Source of the DNA: Chlamydoabsidia padenii
Lineage: Eukaryota; Mucoromycota; Mucoromycetes; Mucorales; Cunninghamellaceae
Direction: 5' to 3'
Assembly: GCA_025330725.1 (NCBI GenBank)
Contig: JAIWND010000004.1
Coordinates: 1,240,001 to 1,304,000 of the forward strand
DNA length: 64,000 bases
Position numbers and translations under genes: made by a program. Below are positions 54,195 to 64,000 of the stretch, one piece after another. Below the pieces are notes generated by a model. That model ran no database searches and had not been told where the DNA came from. It was given only the letters and a program-made list of their open reading frames with translations. Position 1 is the stretch's first letter. Each line of letters opens with the position of its first letter.

Positions 54195-55859
54195 ATGCAA
54201 AAACACATCTCTGTAATACGTCGTTGTACACCATCAACCAGACAACTACGATCATCTCGTTACAGCAATCCATTATTACGTCAACAACTACAACAAGACC
54301 AACGATATTTCAGCATTTATGGTCGACCCAATAGTTTGACCCCGGCACGGCGACAATCTTTATATCATCATTATTACTCAACCTCTTCCGATCGGCAACC
54401 ACGCTCACAATTCTTTATTCCCTTTTTAACACCACAAGATGACTCTGAAGACTTGGGAGAACGACAAAAGTATCCTCGGAAGACTGCTGATGCTATTGCA
54501 CCCTTGACTCAACCTCCTACTCGAACAAACATGTTAGTGCGCGACTTTATCGATGACTCACTATACAATCCTAACTATGGCTACTTTTCTAAACAAGCGG
54601 TTATCTTCTCTCCTGAAACTGATTTCGACTTTAATGAAATGCGTGATCACTTGGAATTCATGAACATCTTGGCTAGAATGTATCGTGATATTGAAGGGGA
54701 TGCTGACGAGGTGGACGAAATCGCTAGACAGGTGTGGCACACTCCTACTGAATTATTCAAGGTAAACATGATATGATTATAAATGACTTTACTAAATTTT
54801 TAACTTTGTAACCAGCCTTGGTATGGCTATGCTGTTGCCAAATACATGGTGTCTGAATACAAACTTAATCTCTATCCTCACAAAGATCTAATTATCTACG
54901 AAATGGGGGCTGGTAATGGTACACTTATGATGAACATTTTGGATTACATTCAACAATACGAACCATCAGTCTACAAACGGACACAATACAACATTATTGA
55001 AATCTCGGGTAAACTGGCGGAACGACAATCGGAACGACAAGACGTGCGCGAACTCAAGGATCAACATCAATGCGTTAAAATCATCAACAAAAGTATCTTT
55101 GATTGGGATATCCATGTACCTGATCAATGTTTCTTTTTGGGTATGGAAGTCATTGTAAGTGTATATTATATCAAAAAGAAAAAGAATATATTAACTAATC
55201 TTTATGAATATTAGGATAACTTTGCCCACGATTTGATTCGGTATGATATCGAAACACTCAAACCGTACCAAGGGTTAGTCAGTACAGACAGCAAAGGCGA
55301 TTACACCGAATTGTATGAACCGGTTGGGAATGATGCATTGATTAATCGTTACCTGGCAACAAGGAAACAAACGAGATATAGAAGTCCAGTACTCGCCAAC
55401 TCATTCTGGTACAAATTATTGACATCCTTACCTTTGGCTCCCAATCTGACAGCACCCGAATTCATACCCACCAAACTCTTCTTATTTATGGAAACACTCA
55501 AGGAATACTTCCCTCAACATCGATTGATTTTATCTGACTTCTCCTCTCTGCCTGATGCTGTGCCTGGTGTGGATGCCCCGGTTGTACAAACTCGCTACAA
55601 AGGAACCATGGTGCCTTGCTCAACTTATATGGTCCAACCCGGATGGTTCGATATCTTTTTTCCCACCAATTGGGAACTGCTCCGTGATATGTATCTCTTA
55701 GTTTGCCGTGGTTCTAGGGCTGGTAATGATCGAAACGTGAAGGTGCTTACACATCGGGACTTTTGTGAACGCTATGGTGATATCGAACGGACAACAACGC
55801 GTAGTGGTGAAAATCCAATGCTGATGTATTATGAAAATATGAAAATGTTGATTACTTAG
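54195..55859 (+). CDS. MidA/NDUFAF7-type SAM-dependent methyltransferase
   Basis: A mitochondrial class I methyltransferase of the DUF185 (Methyltransf_28) family. NDUFAF7 methylates an arginine of complex I subunit NDUFS2. The N-terminal 60 residues are basic, Gln/Ser/Tyr-rich and lack acids, as in a presequence. The family block LVRDFIDDSLYNPNYGYFSK is followed by the SAM-binding loop DLIIYEMGAGNGTLMMNIL (E-x-G-x-G-x-G), NIIEISGKLAERQSER, FFLGMEVIDNFAHDLIRYD (compare the family's NEFFDALP position) and a C-terminal Rossmann extension. Some fungi also carry a paralogue of this family (yeast YKL162C), and this longer, divergent copy may be that type. The active-site Glu-Val-Ile-Asp-Asn differs from the canonical pattern, so activity is uncertain. 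Confidence 0.75.
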
Positions 55860-56086
55860 ATAGCTTGATTTCAATTAGATGTGGTAGATGTATAATAATA
55901 AAAAAAATGTGCCTGTTTGACTTTAATAGATGATGGTGATGTCTTGTCTTTATGTGTGGGGTAAAATGTTGAAAGGAGGAAGGACAGAATTGAAATTCCG
56001 ATTCGCATGTGACAGGATTGGGTTATTAAATTTTGGAAAAACCAGGATTGGGTTAATTTGTGCTCCTCTTTCACTTTTAACAATTA

Positions 56087-59000
56087 ATGACAAGGTAAAG
56101 TACTATTTATGCATCCAGGTTATGCTCCTAACACATGATAATATACTAACGCCTTTTTCTTTCTCTCTCTTTTTAGATTGGAGACAGATTTACATTCTCG
56201 AATCTTGATAAGCTTGGCGGGAGTCCTTGCTGATTCGCGCTCCAAGGCATCTACCAGTGAAATCGATAAATTTATATCCAAGAGTCCTATTGTACCTTTG
56301 GACACAGCTGATGATGGCACTATTTATACACGTGGGTCGATTCCTACTGTTGGAACTATGGTAAAATGGGAAACTATTGTCGAACAATTCGATTGATAAC
56401 TCATCCCCCCCTTTTTTTTTAAAAAAAAAAAAATATTCATCTTTTAGACACGCCGTAGCCAACAAAGTATAGGGGCTTTGGTTAAATATGCTGCTCAAGC
56501 CAGTAGAGAACGTCAAATGGAACTTCTTCCTCGTCTTTTATCTTACATTCGACATTTGTGTGTTTATGACTGGGAACCTGTCACTCTCTCTCGTGGTCCT
56601 CCTCCTTCTGATGCCATTACCTATAGTTTGGTGTATGGTCTACTGGAAATCTCAAGCAAGTTGCCCTCAGAATATGAAAACATCACTGGTACTCTTTGGA
56701 AATATGCAGAAACTCTTATGCAACAACTCTCTGACAATGGTAAAATAGCATATTGACACGGTAGGCGGCAAGAAATAAAATTAATAAACCGTTTTGTATT
56801 TTTTTTTTTTTTGTTAGTGGAATTCACCATCACCTTTATTCTTCCTTCTTTGGCTGGTTTATCACGGGCTTTACAAGTTAGTCCATACCTTTATCGATCC
56901 AATCAACTAGTGACACTTTGCAACAACACTCAATCCTTGATTCAAAATGCCGTATTGGATCAAATAACAGCAGCTATCCAAGCCTGTCTCAACAATCATG
57001 ATGTCTCTAGTTATGGCCGTCAAGTACTCACTCGCTATTGGGAAGATGGGATACCACTAAGCAGCAATCGTGTGGTGTATGATCTGCTCATTGTGCTTCG
57101 AAATGTCACTGCTCGTGTGATCGCCCAAACTGCTCCATCCTATGACAGCCAGTTTATCACTTCTAACCATTCACGCAAATCTCATTGGACCGACAACATT
57201 GATGAAGCTTGGAATCTTTTGATGGAAAATCACTTTACTACTGTAAACAAGAATCAAGAACTGGTCCAAAGTCTTCGGTCTGTATATGTGATGGCCACTG
57301 GTTACTATGAAGATATCCACAAATTTGCTGAAAGTAGTAGCCAAAATGGAAACAAATGGTCACCTGATGCTTATATGCAGGAAATCAAAGGTGTTAGTTT
57401 GGTAAGTTGGTAATGATGCGGTGTTTGGTCATTTTACTAATCATGGTTTATCGATTTATAGCATGTCGCTGCATTATCTTCGGTCTACATACATGAGCTG
57501 GACGATCAACTGGTGGATCATATCTCTGAATGCCTTTTTACCATCCCTCAAGTATCTGATGCCTGGATTCAAGTGGCGGCTTTGGATGCTGCTCTCCTTC
57601 TTTCCACCTAGTATGAAATTATAAAACAACCTCTTTATCTCAATTGAAAACACTCACCAACTCATCTTATTCGATTATAGCTTCCCTTATGTGAACAATG
57701 GAATGATCAGCAGCATCTCTCGATTCCTTGCTACTCCTTCTCCTGTATTTGAACTTGAAGCCGGTGATATCAGCGTCCAACAACATGCTATTAAACGTCT
57801 AGCTCAATGTGTGGTATCTAAACCTGGATCTCAATCGTCTCAAGTCGCCATCTCTACCTTGTATGCATTAATCAACGAAATCAGTCGATACAGTGGTGAA
57901 GTTATTGGCGAATCCGGAGCCCATGCTATTACTGGTGCTCCTGATGCAGAACATCTTGACGAAAAGCAAAAGCAACAAGTCTGTACTAATGCACTTTCTG
58001 CCATTGTCGGTGTCGCTGTACATCTAAAGGATGAATCAGTAAGTTAAAAAAAAGTTTATCATTATGGGATTGATGTGCTAACTCGCCTTTTCGTCTTCTT
58101 ACATTAGATCATGCTACAAGCCCTTTCCATGTTGCTGCCTCGGCGCAAATTACTATCGGTTGATTCCATGGCGTCTCTTACTTCTCGACTGGTGGATCTT
58201 GCCTTGGTTGCTCCTCTTACTGTATTCAAGGAAATTATCAACTTATTCTCTGCTCTTAGTCGTGAATCATTAACCATCGATAACAAGCAATTATCTTCCT
58301 CGGTAAGGAACAAGAAGACAAAGGCAAACAGCTTCACTAATGACTAACCACGTATATATATATTTGTATAGATTCAAGACGCTATGTACAATTTGGCAAC
58401 CAGATTATCATCAAGACCGGAATTCTATCATACATATCTGACCAGCTTACTGATCTTGTTTGTGGAAAACGGCAATGTGATCCAGCGAATAATGGCCAAG
58501 GACAAGAAATCGTCTGATTTACCTCTGATTTCCAAACTCGGCACTCTTCGACCTGCACTTCGAGCCCTACTAGCCCATTCTGATTTTAACCCTCATCTCC
58601 AATGTAATGCTGAAATGGTGTCTCTCTTCAGGAACATGTGGTTCCTTTGTGTTGTATTTGGCTTTGTAACCGAATCAATGTGGATCCGCGAATGGAATGA
58701 ATCATTACAAGTGATTGCCAACAAGACGCCTGTGCTTGTGATTGAAACTGCCACCAACTATTTGGAAAGCGACCTGGAATTTAACTCTGTGCTACGAGGT
58801 GGATCTATGGATATGGATATTGGTGTCATGCGTCAAAAGCTTTTGATGGTACTTCCCTCCTTGTCTTATGATGTCAAAAGCTTCTCTTATGCTCAGGTGG
58901 TGTTTGCCTTGAGCGTTTACCATGTGGAAATGATGCGTAGTAAAATGGGCGATTGCAGCTTTGTCCTCCGGTACTTCATGAACGATGGTGTCAGTACTAG

Positions 59001-62000
59001 CTCTCTGGCGAACTGCTTGGAAACGATCGCTGAACGTGTTGCCAATGTATTTACCAAGAATGCTGCAAATAAGGCTGCTACTCAAACTCTTGAAGGTGAT
59101 CTCCGTAAACAAGTGGCTGTGCTTTTGGAATTATGCTGTCATCGACTATCCAAGGTGCATCAATTGGCAATGAAGACAACCGACCGAATCGTTACCTCAT
59201 TCCCTCAAGCTTTTGTCGACAAACACCTCATCACTCTGCTATTAGAACTGGTGCAATTGGTTTGGCTCAGTTGTGAAGCCGAATACCGCGACGAATATTC
59301 ACCGATCTATCAATTCACTTCCTCTCGTATTCCAGTCACTGTCGAACTTGGTGATAGTTTTGTATACAGGAAGGAAGTGTGCACTCAATTTTATGAAAGT
59401 GCTCGAAAATGGCTTTCTCTTGCTTTGGATCGTGCACCTTTGGAAATTGGTGGTCTGCTTCAAAGCTATCTCTCTGGATTTGATCGCTTCAGCTCGAATA
59501 CACCTCTTGATGTTAGCCATGTGGGTCGATCTCTCGCCTTGGATATTGGTAAGGCGACAACGAAGAATCATCACTCGACCGAATTTATTCCCAAGGTCCC
59601 TTCTATCCACCCCGACATTGCATCTAATTTTATCAGTGAGTTCACCTCCCGTCGATACTATGCAGGCGAAATCAGTGGTGTGGAATACTTGTACAATTTA
59701 CAAGAACATTCAGGTAAGAAAAGAGGGGGAGAGTCTATAAACTAGATGAATAATGGATTAATCTTCTCTTTACTTTACACATAGATGGTGCTTCTCAAGT
59801 TAACATGCAGGAACAATTAGAATATGTCCTAAAATCTCTGGAAACTCTGGTGGAAGATATCAAACAAAACCGTGATATTCCTGTGGATCGATTGAACTCG
59901 ATTTTACATCGTGGTGCTGGGTTTACTTTGGCCTTACCTAATGTGCATCCTGATTTGATTCGACATTTGGTGCGAATCCCTGTCTTGTTATTTACTCCTG
60001 AATCCTTGAAACTCGGTACATCTGTTTGGAACTGGATCTTGGTGGAGCGCCCTGAAGTGGAAAACAGATTGATGGTGGAAATGTTGGGTATGTGGAACTG
60101 GGCACAGCGACATCGCAAAGGATTATTCTCGCCCGTTATAAAGTAGGTTAAATATTTTTTCAAGGGTTTGCTATGAAAACAATCCATACTTACATTTATA
60201 TATATATATATCTTATATCTAGTGCCAAACATCCTTTTGTCAGCAAGATGACTTATACCCCCTCTGACAAGGCAATCCGTGATAACACCGTTCGTGTGGC
60301 GTCCTTCCTCTTCTCTCCTCATGTCACCTGGATCAAATTCCTCAGCAGCAGATTCTATGCCATCCGCCATCGCAGCAAACATTTGGTCAACATGTTTATC
60401 CGATTGTTACAAGAATCCTTCCAAAACTCTCATTTGATGAGCACTCACTCCTTAGCTGGCTATTCTCGATTTCAATTACTTCGTCTGGGCTTGAAAATGC
60501 TACAATCATGCCACATGGAGGCTCTGGCTGAACACAAATTCCGATCCTTGGTGTATGATACTGCCTTTAATTGGTTTAGCTTAACTCCAAAGTAAGTGGC
60601 AAAAGGTGGATGATTGTATATATATGTATATATAGAAATATATTAAACACGATTCTATTTTATATATAGATGGCATTATGGCTCTTGCAAAAGTCAAGCT
60701 TTGATGTTGTACAAGTTGTTGAATGACTTTTACAATGCCACCAGTAACGACACACCCAACCTCAGTTACCTCGTCACCAGCTCACCATTAAAAGACAACT
60801 CTGCCAAGACATCGAAAATCGGCACTGGGCTTTACATGTTTTTGAATGACAAGACAAAGGACGATGTGATTCGACAACATCATTTGGCCAAGAAACTATT
60901 GATGCTGTTTTTGGAAAGCGAACTGACCCGTTTATCTGTATGGTGCAACCCTCTGAATGCTACTGGCCATGGTCTTCCAGCTGTGTTTACCGGCAACACT
61001 GAACGATCCTTGGTAATGGAAGACTCTTGGAAGGAAATGATTCGGTTTGCTTGGGAAGTATCCCCTCGTCTGGCTGTGCAAATGGATACCCGCTTTGTGC
61101 TACCAGCTGTCCATCGTGAACTCCATCGATTGATTGCCAATAACTCTTTGGATGTGGTGGACGTTCCTGAAGCCCTGATTATTTTACTCGGTGATCAATT
61201 GATTCCTAATGCCAAACTGGATTTGAAGGTAATTAGAGAAGGAAAAAAAAAAAAAAAGTAAATACACCTTGAAGTACCAACATACCTTTTTATTTTTATG
61301 CTTAGTATTTACAATACTGGGCACCTGTTCCTGCGATCACTGCTGCGAACTACTTCTTGCCTGCCTTCAACAATAATCCCTTGATCTTGCAATACGCCAT
61401 GCGAAGTTTGGAGTATTACCCTGTGGATACTGTTTTCTTCTACATTCCTCAAATTGTGCAGGCGCTACGATACGACGAAATGGGATACGTGGAAAAGTAC
61501 ATTATGGAGGCTGGACAAGTATCTCAGTTGTTCGCGCATCAACTGATCTGGAACATGAAAGCTAATTTCTTTGTGGATGCTGACAAGGAATGTGTTAAAC
61601 CTGATGCATTGAAACCTACTTTGGAACGTGTTATTGAAAACTTGGTTGGATCTTTTACTGGTGCTGATCGTGCCTTTTACGAACGGGAATTCAAATTCTT
61701 TGGTCAGGTCACTGGAATATCTGGATATCTCAAGGAATACATCAAATATGGCCAAACGGAAAAGAAACCAATGCAAAAGGTAAGGTAAACAGAAAAAAGT
61801 ACGATCCATGTATACTTACATTTTTCTTTTGATATGTAGAAACGTTTGGATGAAGAACTATCCAAGATACAAGTTGATGTTGGTGTTTACTTGCCTTCGA
61901 ACCCAGATGGTCATGTTATTGATATTAATCGCACATCAGGTAGACCACTGCAATCTCATGCCAAGGTAAGTGAATAATCAGGAACGGCTGCATAAATAGA

Positions 62001-63057
62001 TAATTAACACTGCTTGATTTGATTACAGGCTCCATTTATGGCAACCTTCAAGGTGGAAAAAGAAGTGGAAGATGCAGAAAAGATGCGGGAAGCTCTCATG
62101 CGTGGTGAACAAGGTGCCGTCTACAAGCATACCATCCAAACTTGGCAAAGTGCTATCTTCAAGGTGGGCGACGATTGCCGTCAAGATGTTTTGGCGCTTC
62201 AACTGATTGCTGTATTCAAGAACATCTTTACAAGTGTGGGCCTTGATCTTTATGTTTATCCTTACCGTGTGGTGGCTACCGCTCCAGGTAATGGTGTGAT
62301 CGACGTCTTGCCCAACTCTATTTCTCGTGATCAACTTGGTCGTGAACGGGTGAACAGCTTGTATGATTACTTTGTGGCCAAATATGGTTCCCCTGACTCC
62401 ATTGCTTTCCAACGCGCTCGCATGAACTTTGTGCAATCAGTGGCTGCCTACTCTTTGATCTCCTACCTTCTTCAATTCAAGGATCGACACAATGGTAATA
62501 TCATGTTGGATGACGATGGCCATATCATTCACATTGGTAAGTTTCTCCATGGTACATACAAAACAACTTGTTGACTATTTTTTTTTTCTTCCGTTTGTCT
62601 AGACTTTGGATTTATCTTTGACATTGCGCCCGGCGGTGGTATTCTTGAAAGCTCACCCTTCAAATTGACTGCGGAAATGATCCAGGTGATGGGTGGTGGA
62701 TCTCAACAACAAGCATTCAAACACTTCTCTGAACTGATGATCAAATCTTACCTTGCCTGCCGACCTTATGCTGAACATATCATGCAATTAGTGACTCTCA
62801 TGCTCGAATCTGGTCTTCCATGCTTTAAAGGGGAAACGATTAAGCGTATGCGATCTCGATTCCAAGTGGACAAGACTGAACGTCAAGCGTCGGACTTTAT
62901 CATGATGCGTATCAAGGACTCGTTTGAAAATCAACGTACGGTGCTTTATGATTACTTCCAAAAGTTAACCAACGGTAAGGTTATATGCCAGAAAAAAAGA
63001 TCATACATTTAACTGACTAACTAACCTTCTTCTTCGCTTCTAGGTATTCCATATTAA
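56087..63057 (+). CDS. STT4: phosphatidylinositol 4-kinase III alpha
   Basis: Makes PI4P at the plasma membrane together with the Ypp1/Efr3 scaffold. It is a very large protein of about 1,900 residues in about 17 exons. Most of it is alpha-helical solenoid (for example [20 protein letters not shown] near the start and the long exon 58384-59712). A PIK accessory domain is spread over about 61250-61790. The kinase domain occupies 62030-63057: [40 protein letters not shown], and the catalytic and DFG-like motifs [19 protein letters not shown] and [12 protein letters not shown]. The C-terminus ends [14 protein letters not shown], typical of the family. Exon 1 is only eight coding bases (ATGACAAG), joined to A TTG GAG to give [13 protein letters not shown]; this start is my inference. 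Confidence 0.95.
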
Positions 63058-63415
63058 ATTAGGGTAGTTATTTAAATCGTAGTGAAATATAGTCATTTAG
63101 TTTATAATAAAGACCATCAGTGTTATCAATATTATTATCATGCCCACATAAAGGACACACGTTTGCTCTGTACCACATCTTCTTGCTCCCGTATAATTCA
63201 GGCACCATTTTAAAACCAAGCCACACATTGATCCACCCCCTCCCAGACACAATCCATCATTGGTATACAAACACATCACAAGACATACACTTTTTTTTTT
63301 TAACTTGAACAAAATATCATTGTATTTTTATTATGGACTCCTAATATAAACATGTGTTAAAAAAAAAAACTACTGTGTTATCTATAAAAAAATGTTCCTA
63401 ATCTACTAAAACAAA
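63058..63415. other. convergent intergenic region
   Basis: Between the STT4 and carrier stops. Only short chance open frames and poly(A)/poly(T) runs are seen, including an AATAAA-like signal for each gene. Confidence 0.45.
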
Positions 63416-64000
63416 CTAGTACTTCTTGCCGAAGACAGCGACTTGGAGGTAATCGTAACCACTATTGTTTGAAGATAAAAATAAAAAAGATGAGTATAAA
63501 GATGATCAAACTTACATAAAAGACACATCCCCACTTTTCTTTCTATTTACCTGAGCACACCAGCACCAGCAATGGCACGGAGAATGTTAGCACCAGCACC
63601 CTTGAACAAGGACTTGGTACCTTCCTTGGCAACGATTTCCTTGAAGGCGGCCAAAGAGGAGTCGTACTTGACGGCAGCACCAGAGGTCATCATCATACGT
63701 CTACGGACAGTATCGATAGGGTAAGAGGCTAGTATATAATAAAAAAGAAAAAAAGAAAAAGAAAAGGTAAGCCACCATTCCATTCAAGTCCCGATACTTT
63801 TTTTTCCCTATCCACTTACCAAGACCAGCACCAGTAGTAACAGCCCAACCCAACAAGAAGGAAGCCAAGAAGGAATCCTTGAGGTTTTCGGGGAGGACGG
63901 GCTTGATGGAATCGTACATACCGAAGTACAAACCTATGAAAAAAAGATAAAGAGGATGAGTATATTTTATAAAAAAAGATCAAGACCAATCCATTATACT
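63416..64000 (-). CDS. AAC: mitochondrial ADP/ATP carrier, 3' part
   Basis: Partial: the 5' exons lie beyond the window, and 63933-64000 is intron. Visible exons encode [20 protein letters not shown], then [37 protein letters not shown] (the RRRMMM nucleotide-carrier signature and the P-x-D/E-x-x-R motif of the third repeat), [20 protein letters not shown] and the C-terminus [15 protein letters not shown]. The carrier exchanges cytosolic ADP for matrix ATP. Codon use is strongly biased, as for a highly expressed gene. An intron contains TTCAAGTCCCGA, a diverged copy of the recurrent element. Confidence 0.95.

Noticed and set aside
58792..59112. Minus-strand open frames inside STT4 and SCC3
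   Set aside because: They are shadows of long coding exons with strong plus-strand family matches.

Overview
The window is nuclear DNA from a filamentous fungus, most likely an early-diverging one (Mucoromycota, probably Mucorales). This rests on AT-rich sequence, many short introns with GTAAG-type donors and TATAG-type acceptors, small intergenic spaces, and a gene set that mixes standard fungal genes (SHO1, STT4, DSK2, a Kre9/KNH-like secreted protein) with genes rare or absent in most Dikarya (UFL1, an IFRD1/2 homologue, an RCC2-like protein). The species cannot be named from the sequence alone. All gene models were spliced by eye.

Layout. 1-1 kb: broken alcohol dehydrogenase remnant. 1-9.1 kb: UFL1 (-), SHO1 (+), a 61-codon microgene (-), an unresolved probably mitochondrial gene (-), a LisH-CTLH-CRA protein (+), prefoldin 1 (+). 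9.2-23.5 kb: ankyrin protein (-), amino-acid permease (-), RPL32 (+), AIG1/FAR-17a family protein (-), TMEM62-like phosphoesterase (-), and a very acidic secreted repeat protein (-). 24.5-31.7 kb: DSK2/ubiquilin (-) divergent from a mitochondrial rhodanese (+), RPL37 (-), inositol monophosphatase (-), a DUF7137-like secreted protein (+). 32.2-39.4 kb: an unknown basic repeat protein (+), an RCC2-like protein fused to a PHD finger (+), a bHLH factor (-), an IFRD homologue (-). 39.5-43.7 kb: gene-poor, repeat-derived DNA with an LTR remnant carrying a 3 x 89 bp array and a small non-autonomous LTR element of about 1.75 kb. 43.9-64 kb: alanine aminotransferase (+), cohesin SCC3/STAG (+), flavin monooxygenase (-), MidA/NDUFAF7-type methyltransferase (+), PI 4-kinase STT4 (+), and the 3' part of the ADP/ATP carrier (-).

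The genes do not form one pathway; they are ordinary housekeeping neighbours. Two sequence-level signals cut across them. First, the 11-mer CGGGATTTGAA occurs nine times exactly (chance expectation about 0.03 for both strands at equal base frequency), with close variants, often 60-110 bp upstream of start codons. It looks like an E2F half-site (GCGGGA) joined to a CHR box (TTTGAA). Second, long homopolymer tracts lie mostly in introns and with polarity: sense-strand poly(A) next to 5' splice sites and sense-strand poly(T) next to 3' splice sites. No CRISPR, rRNA or convincing tRNA was found.
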